14,563 nucleotides of DNA from Poronia punctata (taxonomy: Eukaryota; Ascomycota; Sordariomycetes; Xylariales; Xylariaceae). The stretch is from assembly GCA_022579005.1 (NCBI GenBank), contig MU401947.1:1-14563 (forward strand), read 5' to 3'. The notes under the pieces are model-generated. The model saw only the letters and a program-made list of their open reading frames with translations. It was not told the origin of the DNA and did no database searches. A program made the translations under genes and the position numbers. This document shows, one piece after another, positions 1 through 10,040 of the stretch; positions within the stretch are counted from its first letter, which is position 1, and every line of letters starts with the position of its first letter.

Positions 1-2969
1 GTATTTTATAAATTAAAGCTAAATATTTTTATAAATACTTTTTTATTATAACTAAGTTTTATTTTTAACGTTTACAACTTTTTTTTTAATAGCTTTTTTT
101 TTTTAGTTATATATACTTAAAAAAATTATTTTGTTTAATAAAACATTATTAAAAAAATAGACTTTTTTAGCCTTACTTTTATATATAGTAAAAATATTAA
201 ATAACTTAATTAAAGCGCCTAGTTAATTTGCTTTTTTAGTAATAGCAATGCTAGTTTATTAGGCTTTATAATAAACCTTTTAAGTAATATTATAAAAAAT
301 ATTTATAAAAGCGTTATTATACAATATAGCTTATATAGTTTTATTATTAGCTAAACTAATTAAAAATATATTAAAAAGGCTAAAATTAACACTATGCTTA
401 TAACTAAATAATATAGCGTTTTTAAAGTAAGTAAAGCTAAAGCTAATAATATTTAAAAGTAAGCTTTTTTTAATATTAAGCACTATATTAAAGATTTTTT
501 TTTAAAGCATGCTATAAAAAGTAACGTTATAATTTATAACTAAGGCAATATTTTAATTATAGCAAAATAAGTTAAACTTATTATTATTGTTGCTATTAGC
601 TACCTTTTTAACAGTTGCTTAATAAAGCTTTATTATACTATTTGCTAGCTTTAAAAATAAGCAAATAGCAGCTAGTTTTTTAATACATTAATAACCTTAA
701 ATAGCTATAGCAAAAACTAGTTTTTAATAAACGCTACTAAAATTATAATCTTTATCTTTTTAAACTATATATTATATATAAAGTAGTTATTTTAATAGTA
801 TAAAAACATATTTATTTTAATAATAAAATTTATACTTAAAAGTAAAAAAAATAAAGCATATTGCTTTAAAACAATATATAATAAAAAATTAACGCTTTAC
901 TTAGCAAGCTATACTTTAGTCTTAATAACACTAATATAACTAACTTTGTTAACGTTATTATTATAGCTTTTTTAAATAAAACTAGTCTACTAAACTAGCA
1001 AAGCATACTTTAAAACGTATATTTTAACAACAAAGCTAGCTTATATACTAATATTAATAACTTTTATAATAAGCTTGCCTTGCTTTTTTATGCTTATAAC
1101 AATAATAATCCTAAAGCAAGTTTAAATATAGTTAATAACTATACGCTGCTTTAAAGCTATAAAAAATACTTAAAACAAAGTCGGCCTTAAATTAAAGCTT
1201 TAAGCACTTAGTTAAATATTATCTTATAAAATATTAAAAGCAACTATTATAATATTAATACAAAAATAGCTACCTATATTAGTTGCTTATTACAACATAT
1301 TTTTAATAAGCTAAAATCTAGTTTACTAAACTAAAGCTATAAAGTAATTAATTAATTTTAAAAGCATAATTATATTAAGCTATAAGCTAGGCAGCCTACT
1401 AAAGTTTATAACATTAATTAAAACTTAACTCCTACTTTTTTAGCTAAATTAATATTTAATATCCTTAAGCGCTATATAAATAGTTTTTTTACTTTTAACT
1501 ATAACGTTTTAAATAATATAGCTAATTTAATAAATTAACACGTTAGCATAGCCTAATACTTTAAAAATTATGTTTTTAAGCATAACGTTAACTTTTTTTA
1601 AAAGCAGCTTATTAACTTTAATATCTTATAACCGTTAAGCCTTTATGCAAATATTAAGCGCTTATTTTATATTAGCTCCTTTACTTTTAAATATATTTTT
1701 TATAGTAGTAAAAAGTAAATTAAATATTTTAACTTTTAAAGCAACTAGTTAAATATTTAATTATAGCAAAATATTTTTATTTTTTTAAGCAAAAACTCTT
1801 ATAAGCTTTTAATAAAAGTAAACTTATATAAAAAGTAGCTTATATTAATTAATAGCAAACATTTTAGCAGCTATTTTATTATTGCCTTTTTTAACTTTTT
1901 TTATAACCTTTATATTATTAAAGTTAATAGTAATAATATAAATAAAATTTTAAGTTTAGTTTATATAAACATAGCCTTTACTTTTATATATAAACAAGTT
2001 ATTATTTTAACGCAAAGCTTTAACTATGCTTATATTGCTAATATAAGCAAAAAGTTTAATATTAATAACGTTTTTTATAGCTAAAGCGTTTTGTTAATTT
2101 TAAGCATTAGCTACTTATATTAATTAAATATACTTTATTTATAACTATTATACTACTTTAAAAGCTGTATTTTATAAAATTAAATTGCGCTTTTTAAGTT
2201 TATAATATGCTAAAAAGTAAAAGTTGCAATTATTAGCTAAGTTGTTTTCTTAAATATAGTGCAATACTTTAATTTTAATACCTTTATACTTTTAGCTAAA
2301 TATAACAACGTTACTAAATAAAGCAATGCATTAAATATATTTAAGCAAGCGCCTCTTTTTAAAGTACTACTAACTATTAAAATATATAATTTTATTTTTA
2401 TTAAAGTTGTATACTTTTAAATAGTCTTGTTATAAGTAAAAGTTTTTTAAATATACTTAATACTTATAACTAAGTACTCCTTAATCTAAACAGCTTTAGT
2501 AACCTTTTTATTTTTATTTACTATAGCTACCTTACTAATTTATTAAATATACTATAGCCTACGTGCCTTGCTAATTATAATTAATAAAAAGCTAGAAAGC
2601 TAGTTAATTTATTATTTTTTATTATTTTTTTATAATAACCTTTAGCTAACTTATTATAATTTTAATCTTTTAAAAACGCAAAGTAAGGTTATTTATAATA
2701 ATAATAAGCTTTTGTTTTATAATAATTACTAGCTAGCTATTAACTATAGCTATACTTTTTACTTATTAAGCGTTTTATTAATTTTTAAGCTAAGCTATAA
2801 TAGCTTTAGTAAAGTATAAGTAAAAAAGCTTATTAAGTTTTTTAAAAAGCTTAAACTTTTTTTTAAATAAGCTAAAATCTTTTTTACTTTACTTTTAGTA
2901 TTTTTAAAAGCAAGATTTATTTATTGCTTAAAAGTTAAGCTTATTATAAAAGTCTTTATAAGTAAGTGA
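1..2969 (+). pseudogene. Long dead coding region, family unknown, 5' end outside the window
   Basis: Translating codons that start at position 1 gives a fairly open frame to about 930 (roughly 22 stops in 312 codons). From about 903 the open frame is codons starting at multiples of 3, to a TGA at 2967-2969 (about 39 stops in 690 codons). The opposite strand in the same register has 9-12% stops. Nearly all stops are TAA or TAG, as expected when CAA, CAG and TGG codons suffer RIP. A stop-free run of about 80 codons lies near 1840-2080. Fragments read like protein, for example NNFYNKLALLFYAYNNNNP (1062-1118), rich in N, K, Y, I and L as expected from D to N, E to K and V to I changes. The frame switch near 900-940 is an indel or decayed intron. 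I see no helicase, transposase or polymerase motif. A subtelomeric RecQ-like helicase is a contextual possibility only. About 990 codons are present. Confidence 0.45.
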
Positions 2970-3902
2970 TTTAAAGTTACTAAATCTTAGTTAATAAAAA
3001 AAAAAAATAGCTTAAATTATAAAGTTAAGTATTTTTTATAAAAGGCTTTAAACTGCAGCATTATTAAAATAAGGCTTATTATAAGCTTTAATATTTTAGT
3101 AAAAAAAACAATGTTGCTAAAAATATTTATATAAGCTTTTAATATTATTTAACTAAAATATTCTTTTATAGTTATAAAGTATAGCAATAATAAAAAACTT
3201 TTACTTAAGATTATTTAAATAAAAATAACGCTTAATAGCGCTATAAGCAATATTTTAGTTTACGTAGTTTTTTAAAAAAAAAATTAACTACTTATAAACT
3301 TTATAAGTTAAAATATATTAAAATAATAGTTAAATATAAGCTTTTAAAGTTATATAATAATTATTAAAGTAATAAAAAACCTTTTTAAGCTAATTTATTG
3401 CTTTAGTACTATTAAAAAAAAAGTTAAAATGCTTTAAAAAGTTAAAGTAGGTTATATATTGCTAAAAAACGCAAAAGTTATATAAAAAAGTAGCAAAATA
3501 GTTAGTAAAAACTAAAATTAAGTTCTTATAGCTTATAATTAAAGTGCTAAAAGTAAAAGTTAAAATAGGTTTTTAAGTAAAAAATAATAGCAAAGCAAAA
3601 GTTTTAGCTAACTTAAAAGCTTTAAGCTTTAAGTTAATAATAAAAAATAAAACAAAGCTAGCTAAGTATAAGCAAATAGTTAAAAATATTGCTTTTTAAG
3701 TAAAAATAAAGTTTAATAAACTACTTTAATATTATTTTAAAGTAAAAAGTTTAAGTAGCATAAAGTAATAGCTTAAATTGTAGTTTTTATTTATAAAACT
3801 ATAAAGTTTTATAAAAAGTAATATGTTAAATAAAAAAAACTATATAAAATAACGTAAGCTAAAATAATAAAGTGCAAATATGTTAAAAAGCTAGTATTAA
3901 CT

Positions 3903-3917
3903 AAAAAAAAAAAAAAA
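3903..3917 (+). repeat. Poly-A run of 15
   Basis: Fifteen consecutive A close an A-rich stretch (about 3000-3950) before composition switches to T-rich. Shorter A runs occur at 2996-3007 (12), 5944-5956 (13) and 5971-5981 (11). A run like this can be the tail of a non-LTR retroelement, but no target-site duplication is visible here and single-base runs are common at this base composition. Confidence 0.8.
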
Positions 3918-4159
3918 TATAATAAAAAATTATTAGCTAGTATTTATATTTAGTTAAAATTTTAAAAGTCTTTGCTTAAGCAAGCTATTAATTTTTAAAG
4001 TCTTTATTAAAAGTTTAATTTTTAAGTCGCTTTAGTTTTTAACTGCTAGCTTGCATATATACAGCTTTAAATATAGCAAACTTTTTTACACTTTATAAAA
4101 TACGCTACCTTTTTTTATTTATTATAGTATTTAAATTTTTTTAGTTTTTTTAGTTTTTT

Positions 4160-4224
4160 AGCTGCTTATTTTCTAGTTTTGCTAGTTTTCTAGCTACCTA
4201 TTTTCTAGTTTTTCTTTAGTTTTT
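4160..4224 (+). repeat. 32-bp imperfect tandem duplication in a T-rich tract
   Basis: Two adjacent units start AGCTGCTTATTTTCTAG (4160) and AGCTACCTATTTTCTAG (4192), with a period of 32 bases. They lie in a T-rich tract (about 4090-4260) built from recurring CTAGTTTT and TTAGTTTT words. Differences between the units are mostly G/A and T/C changes. On the - strand this tract is the K/E-rich segment, so the duplication may once have repeated an 11-residue stretch in a charged protein, although 32 is not a multiple of three. Confidence 0.7.
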
Positions 4225-4549
4225 TTATATTTCTAGTTTTTTTAAATTGCTATTAAAAGTATTTTTTAGGTTATAGTTTTATAATCTTATTAAACTAAAA
4301 GTAGTAAGCTAGCTAAGTTATATTTTATAGTTTTAGCTTTATAGCTTAATTTGTACAGCTTTTACTACTTAGTTTTAAACTATAATAACTTAGTTATTTT
4401 TAAAGCTTCTTTATAATACGTTATTTTTATACTAAAGCTTTTAGCTAATTTTTATAGTCTTTAAAGTTTAAAGTAAGCTAATATCTTATTTTTATTTTTT
4501 TAATTAAATATTAGCAGTATTAAAAACTTACTACACTTTTAGCTTGCGT

Positions 4550-4569
4550 GCGTTTATATACATAAGCGC
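4550..4569. repeat. GC-containing hairpin
   Basis: Arms GCGTTTAT (4550-4557) and ATAAGCGC (4562-4569) pair with one mismatch around the loop ATAC. The preceding bases GCTTGCGTGCG make this one of the most CpG-rich spots in the left half. Function unknown. It may only be sequence that mutated less. Confidence 0.55.
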
Positions 4570-4684
4570 GTTATTAATTCCTAGCTTTTTTTTTTTCTTA
4601 TATAGTCTATTTTATAAAAAAAAACTCCTATAAGTTTTATATCTAAGCAAAATCACTATTATAATAAAAATTAAAAATTTTTAA

Positions 4685-4961
4685 AAATTACTTTAACTTT
4701 ATACTAAAAAAGGTTTAGCTAAAGTAAACACATTAACTAGGTTTTAAAGGCTTTATATTAATTACAGCTTTATAAAAATATTTTAAAAAGCATAACTTAG
4801 TATATTATATATATAATAAATAGCTAGATATTTAAGTTTAAAAAATAACACAAAAATAAAGGCTATATATACAAAAACAAAAATCAAGCGATCCCCCTTT
4901 AGCCTTATAATTACCTTATAACGTAAGGCGTAACTAGCATATATGCTAATTACGTCGCAAT
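4685..4961 (+). repeat. Direct repeat R1, copy A (277 bp)
   Basis: This segment aligns with 12745-13020 in the same orientation at an offset of 8059-8060 bases. Over 4701-4830 the alignment is gapless with 12 differences in 130 (about 91% identity), of which 10 are transitions. The second half (4831-4961) is more diverged, but its 3' end realigns closely at ATATGCTAATTACGT. Copy A keeps C-runs and CpG (ATCCCCC at 4891, GGCGTAAC at 4927) where copy B has mostly T and A. A perfect 16-bp palindrome of T and A (4803-4818) is identical in both copies. Two direct copies enclosing about 7.8 kb could be the LTRs of a dead retrotransposon, but TG...CA ends, a primer binding site and target-site duplications are not recognisable. 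They may equally be two insertions of a short element. Confidence 0.85.
4929..4954. repeat. 26-bp near-perfect palindrome at the 3' end of R1 copy A
   Basis: CGTAACTAGCATA followed by TATGCTAATTACG forms an inverted repeat of two 13-bp arms without a loop and with a single mismatched pair. It contains two CpG in a CpG-poor region. In copy B only the right arm is intact (TATGCTAATTACG, 13001-13013) and the left arm has decayed. Possible roles are a terminal structure of the R1 element or a site for a dimeric DNA-binding protein. Neither can be shown from sequence. Confidence 0.75.
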
Positions 4962-6502
4962 ATTAAGCTTTTTAATTATTTAACTAATTATATATTATAC
5001 TAAACTTTGCTTATATATAGTATTTTATAAATATATATTATTGCTAGTTTTAGCAAACTAAGGTTGCATATATATTTTCTATATATATAAGTACTTATAT
5101 ATATTTATACTAATAAAAGTATATACTAAGATTTGTACTTATAGCTAAACTTTTATTAATAAAATAAAATAATAATATATACTTTTTTTTTATAGTTGTT
5201 ATAGCTTTTTAAAATGCTTTTTATAAGCTAGGTAGTTGCTTTGTTAGTATGCTTTATTTTAACTTTATTGTGCTTTTTAGTTTAAAGAAGTTAGATATTA
5301 GCATAAAAAGTAGCTATATATATATATTAATTCTTAATACTTATAAGGTTTATAAAGCTTTTTTTAATGCTATTAAAATAGTAAATATTAAATATTTTTA
5401 TTGCTATATACTTTTATATTTAATATGTTATATAAGCAATTAAGTAGGCTATTTACAGCTTTTTCTTTTTTTAGCATATTTGCATTTATATAGGCGTTTT
5501 TACTAAAGTTACTATATATAACATTACTAAGTTTGCTTATAGTCTTATAGCTAATTAAAACTGCTTTTATACATTTTTTATTAACTTTATTAAATATTAA
5601 GTTAATCTTTATAATAACTATTATGTTATTTTAGTTGCTTAGTTGTTTTTTTTTAGCATTTGTTGCTTAGCTTTTAATATTTATAATAATATATGCTTTT
5701 TTTATATTTAAGTAAAACAAGCTTAGCAGTGCAAAAACTATACTTTAAATAATAATAATAAAAATAAAAAAGCTAAAAGCTATTATAATACTACTAAAAA
5801 AAAAAAGGTTATAAGTTTTAGTTGCTTGTCTAGCTATGCTTATAGCATAAGTAGATCTTTTAAAAAGCTAATTGTTATTAAAGAAGTTTAAGAAAATAAG
5901 TTAAAAAATATTAAAATTTTTACTAAGTATATAGCATTTTTTTAAAAAAAAAAAAATAATAATAAATAAGAAAAAAAAAAATTAATTAAATAGGTAATTT
6001 ACAAGATAGCGTTTTTGTGCTGTTGCTGTTTTTAGCTTAAGGTGTTTATTAATATATATTATTATAGTATAGGTTAAAGCTATTTTAGTAATAGTTTTTT
6101 ATTAGCTAGGAACTAAAAACTTAGCTTTTTTTACTTTTAACTTTGCTGCTTTATTTATAATATTTGTTATTTTTTATTTATATATGCTAAAATTTTAACT
6201 ATATTATAGTTACTAGCTAATACTTTATTAACTTAATGTTTAGGCTTTTTTTAATATATAATATAATATAAGAATTTCTTTTTTCTTATTTATTTAAGTA
6301 CTATATTTAAAGTATATTAAGGTTTTAATTAAATTATTAAGCAAACTTTATATTATTATTAATAATATTTTACTATATAACTTATAAGCATACTAACTTA
6401 CTTACTTTTTTGTTTTATATAAAAAAGGTATTTTTGTTAATATATATTAAAACTTATAACTATATAGCCTAGCTTATAAAAAATACTAAAAAATACTTTA
6501 TT
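4962..6502. other. AT-rich filler with palindromes, no gene
   Basis: I see no supported gene here. A 64-codon ATG frame at 5249-5443 is low-complexity (I, Y, L, K, F, N) and judged chance. TTGCTA-GTTT-TAGCAA (5041-5056) is a 6-bp stem with a 4-base loop, followed by the long palindrome at 5081-5104. Two A-runs sit at 5944-5981. Weak similarity of about 6088-6300 to 10613-10760 suggests repeat R2 may extend leftward, but it needs many gaps. Confidence 0.7.
5081..5104. repeat. 24-bp perfect palindrome centred on GTAC
   Basis: The sequence is its own reverse complement over 24 bases, with an AAGTACTT core (5089-5096) flanked by alternating AT. Alternating AT often generates palindromes in such DNA, but the non-alternating core makes this longer than typical here. 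It could extrude as a cruciform. No function is implied. Confidence 0.85.
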
Positions 6503-6770
6503 ACTATAAACATATTATAATATTTTTAGCGCCTTTGCTAAAGTTAAACTATTATTATTATTATTTTATTAGTTTAATAAAAACTACTAAGCTACTTTGC
6601 TGCAGTTTTAAGCTAAAATAATGCTGCTATTTTTTATTATATAATTGCTAAAACTTTTTTTAATATATAGTTAGCCTTAGCTAGTTTATTATTATAAATA
6701 TAAAAGCTAAATATAGTATTATAACAATACGTAGCTAGTTAATATAATAAACGCTAAAAAAGGGGCTAAA
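6503..6770 (+). repeat. Direct repeat R2, copy A
   Basis: This segment aligns with 10953-11279 in the same orientation. Anchors are ATAAACATATTATA...TTTTTAGCGC (6506-6532), an exact 17-bp match TAAAAACTACTAAGCTA (6578-6594 with 11057-11073) inside a gapless 45-bp block with 7 differences, a TTAGCCTTAGCTAGTTTA-type block near 6670, and the GGGGCTAAA run at 6762. Offsets drift from 4450 to about 4510, so there are indels. No coding frame is evident in it. It is a decayed dispersed repeat of unknown type. Confidence 0.7.
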
Positions 6771-8555
6771 TAACTAAAAAAAGCAACTACTAAATAAGAA
6801 ACTAAACTAATGCTTATACTAAAAGCAATAAATTGTTTTTAGCTTTATATAGTTAAAAAATACTAGTTAAATAATAAAAAAGTTAAGCTAAAATGCCTTT
6901 TATAAGGGTATTGCCTTAATTTTAAATAAACATGTTTATATTTGTTTTTATATTTTTTTAATTAGCTTTAAAAGTGCTAAAAATAGCAACTTTTTTATAT
7001 ATGCTAAGCAAAATAGCAATATAATTAAAATAAATATACTTTATACCCTTTGCTTAACTTATAACTACAAAAATTTAGTAAGTAAAAAATATATTTGTTA
7101 ATATATATAAGCTATTATTTTTTTTAGCTATATATACGTAGTTGCTTAGCAACTAACTACTATATTATATAAGCTTATAGTTTTTAAAATACCTATATAT
7201 AACTATATTAAATATAAAAATATTAATAACTAGTTAAATATATATAAACTTATTATAAGGTTATTATTTAATATTTTATTATATAGTATATATACTTTAT
7301 ATTAAACTTTTAGTTTTATTATTATATACTTATATAAAAAGGTACTATACTTACTATATTAACTACCTTTATATAAAATAAAATAAAGATATTAAAAAAA
7401 AGGTACTATATAAGTGTTTACTTACTTTGCTACTATAATTTTAAAAAAGCGCATGTTAAATAATTAAAAAAAGTTAATAATAATGTTTTTTATATTTTTG
7501 CTAGTATAAAATAGGCTTTATTAAGCTTTGCAGTATTATAGCAAAAGTAAATAAAAGTATAGAAAATTAAACTTTTTACTATATAGTAGCTATAGTAGTT
7601 TATATACTATATATATTACTTTATTTTAATTGCTGCTATAAATATAAGTAATAGTTATATATAAATATATAGCAGCTTAATTGCATTTTTATTTAATTTA
7701 CTAACTATAACCTTCTTTACTATTTTTTTACTTTAAGTTTTCTTATATACTTTAACTATAGCTAGAGCAACTGCTAATACTACTATATTTTAATATTATG
7801 CTTACTTAGCCCTACTGCTAAATACTACTATAAAATTAACTACCTCTAATATTATTATATAATCTTAACTAGCTAATATATAGTTTATTAAAATAACAAT
7901 TTACAATATCTAGGTTTTTATTACTAATATTACTATTAAGGTTTAATATAAAATATATAAAACAATACTATATATATATGCACTAATACTAACTTATTAA
8001 GTTAATTATAATAAAATTAATAAACAATTTAAATGCTTTTAAAAACAAGAACTTTATAATATTATATTAGCATAATATAACACGTTTAACTAAAGGCCTT
8101 AAATAGCTCTTGTTTATAACAAGTTTAAAGTTATAAGCATTATTGTTAAGCTATAAAGCTTTATAAGCAGCATATGTTTATAAATAACCTGCGTTTTAAG
8201 CAGTTTTTAAAAAATAGCTAAAAAAAAGCCTACTTTATAAAAAAAGTTAGCTATAAATAAAAAGATAATAGTTTTAATTAAAAAGATTAAAGAAGTAAAA
8301 TACTTACTAGTTTTTAAAATGTAACTAACGCTGCAATAAGCGTAAAAAAAAAATAGTTGCTTTATAAAATTACTAAACCTAAAAATATTTTACTTAAAGT
8401 AAATATATATATTATACTTTATATTTATTAAAAAGTATATATATACTACTTTAGTTTTAGTATAGCAAGTACTAACCTTATATATATAATTAAGTATAAA
8501 AAATAACAAAACATATAACTTTTTAAATACTATTACTTATATACTACGTAAGATT
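6771..8555. other. AT-rich filler, no gene
   Basis: No gene is supported. A perfect 7-bp stem TAGTTGC-TTA-GCAACTA lies at 7139-7155. At 7681-7920 the + strand carries clearly more C than G (28 C against 11 G in 7741-7920), unlike the balanced surroundings, and its frame starting at 7690 reads with few stops for about 60 codons, so it may be a gene scrap. At about 8396-8453 two alternating-AT arms with AAAGTA and TACTTT ends form a long imperfect hairpin. Confidence 0.6.
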
Positions 8556-8580
8556 AAAGGGGGTAAAAGGGGCAGTTAGG
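8556..8580 (+). repeat. G-run motif, copy 1
   Basis: AAAGGGGGTAAAAGGGGCAG followed by TTAGG gives G runs of five, four and two on the + strand, followed directly by CGTAATTAAG. This is one of the most G-rich spots in the window and lies on the same strand as the telomeric G strand. A similar motif lies at 8894-8915. A G-quadruplex is conceivable but would need a tract of only two G. Confidence 0.7.
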
Positions 8581-8893
8581 CGTAATTAAGTAAAAATGCT
8601 ATATAGCGTTAAGTATAAATGTAAATATACTTAATATTTATATATATATGCTTATTAAGTAACTTTTTATTTATATTAGCAAAGTATAAAGTTAAGCGTA
8701 TATATTATACTATTGCTATAAACTGCTTTATAAGTTAAACTATATAATATATTAGCTTATATAAACTTATTTAGCTATAATTAAATAATTGTAATTATAT
8801 TAATATATTTAGCTAAAAATATAGGCAATATATTGCGTGCTTTTTAGCAAAATAGTTATATAAACAGGACTAAATAGCTTTAATAGCTGTTAA

Positions 8894-8915
8894 AAAGGGG
8901 AAAAGGGCAAGGAGG
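8894..8915 (+). repeat. G-run motif, copy 2
   Basis: AAAGGGGAAAAGGGCAAGGAG resembles the motif about 338 bases upstream: A3, a G run, A4, a second G run, then CA and further G pairs. It continues into GGTACCCTTATAAGGCC, another spot of preserved G+C. The two may be remnants of a local duplication, although the flanks do not align convincingly. Confidence 0.65.
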
Positions 8916-9947
8916 TACCCTTATAAGGCCTATAAAGCTAAGTAAACAAACAATATTTTATACTAAATATAAAGTATTATAACTTAAAAGCATTATAAAA
9001 AACTTATAAACTATATATAATTAAGTATAAATATATATTTAAGCACTTTTAATGCGTATACCTACTTAACTTAATATATATATATACGCAACAATATATT
9101 AAAATTTAAACGCTTAATGCCTATATACTAATATTGCAAACTTTATACTATATAAAAATAATATTTTTTAAGTTAAAAAGCAGTTGTAAATATTAAAGTA
9201 ATAAAGATATGCTTATATTTTACTATAATATACTTTTTAATATAGCTAAAGCAATATATTACCTTTTATATGCTGCTAAAATCTTGCTTTTATATTTATA
9301 ACAAGCTAAAAATAAAGCATACAAGCTTTAAAGTTATTTATTAGTTTTATATACTTTTTAGTATTTATTATTAGTTTATTTTGCTTTTTAATAAAAATAC
9401 TTTTATATACTACTTAATTATATATTTATACTTACTTTTGCTTAAAAAAAACTTTATACTTTTAATAGTATATATATTTTATTAGTATTTAGTATGCAAA
9501 CTGCACTTTTTTCTATATAGTAATATTGTTATTATTAAAATATGCTTTTTTTACTATGTATACATATATAAACAGTTTAATTAATTACTTTTACTTTTTT
9601 TATACTATTTTGTTGCTTATTATTTATACTAATAGGTTTTATTTATATAAGCAGCTAATATTTATTTAGTTGCAAATTTTATAGTAGTAGTTAATAAAGC
9701 CTTTTAATATTATACGCTTTTACGCGTTATTAAACTAACTTTATATATTGCTTTTATATTTTATAACTAACCCTTGCTACTTATAACTATACTTACTTTA
9801 TTAAATAAAATATATTTAAGCAGCAAACGTAGCTTATATACTTAAGCATATATAGCTATTATTTTAATATATTAAGCTATTAATATAATAAATATTTAAA
9901 ACTTAAAAAGTATTATAGTTTATTTTAGCAATTTTTATATAATATAA

Positions 9948-9965
9948 AAAAAAGGCCCCTTTTTT
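9948..9965. terminator. Terminator-like hairpin A6GG/CCT6, likely chance
   Basis: AAAAAAGG and CCTTTTTT form perfect 8-bp arms around a CC loop. It looks like a factor-independent terminator, but the setting is a fungal subtelomere with no gene nearby, and a 2-base loop is too tight. I therefore treat it as a structural curiosity rather than a functional terminator. Confidence 0.2.
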
Positions 9966-10011
9966 AAACAAAGCTTTACTTATTTAGTTTTTTTTAATAG
10001 CGGCCTTATAA

Positions 10012-10040
10012 GCGTTTATAACGCGTTTATAACGCTAGCG
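10012..10040 (+). repeat. CpG-bearing tandem 11-bp duplication
   Basis: GCGTTTATAAC occurs twice in direct succession (10012-10022 and 10023-10033) and is followed by GCTAGCG. The 29 bases contain five CpG, including ACGCGT at 10021-10026, in a window where CpG is otherwise rare. CGGCC lies just upstream (10000-10005). It is a small island that escaped or post-dates the mutation affecting its surroundings. Confidence 0.85.

Larger units (their letters stand above)
2970..4330 (-). pseudogene. Possible decayed coding region, - strand, unidentified
   Basis: The + strand frame of the upstream relic meets TGA at 2967. Beyond it, stop density in that register rises to about 11% (roughly 31 in 271 codons, 2967-3780), while the - strand in the same register has about 7% (19 in 271). 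The favoured strand therefore flips. At 4060-4300 a different - strand frame encodes a run of K, E, N, R and L with heptad-like spacing, for example RKLAKLENKQLKN, suggesting a charged helical or coiled segment. From 3783 to 4330 neither strand is clearly better (about 10-11% stops each), so a frame change or an end of the relic lies there. This would make two convergent dead genes meeting near 2970. No family motif is recognisable, and the A-rich composition of 3000-3950 could itself bias the stop counts. Confidence 0.25.

Noticed and set aside
1..2969. Assignment of the ghost gene to telomere-linked RecQ helicase
   Set aside because: Location fits, but no Walker A, DEAH-like or RecQ motif V/VI could be read even allowing for C-to-T and G-to-A changes.
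5249..5443. 64-codon ATG-started reading frame on the + strand
   Set aside because: Low-complexity I/Y/L/K/F/N residues, no ribosome or promoter context, no recognisable domain, and a length plausible by chance in AT-rich DNA.
7139..7155. tRNA-like or regulatory stem-loop
   Set aside because: A 7-bp stem alone, with no cloverleaf or conserved tRNA positions around it.
8540..8600. Third, inverted copy of R1 suggested by GGCGTAATTAAG and the G run
   Set aside because: The reverse complement does not align with R1 beyond a few short words.
9948..9965. Factor-independent transcription terminator
   Set aside because: The loop is only two bases, there is no upstream gene, and the setting is eukaryotic. 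Kept only as a low-confidence hairpin.
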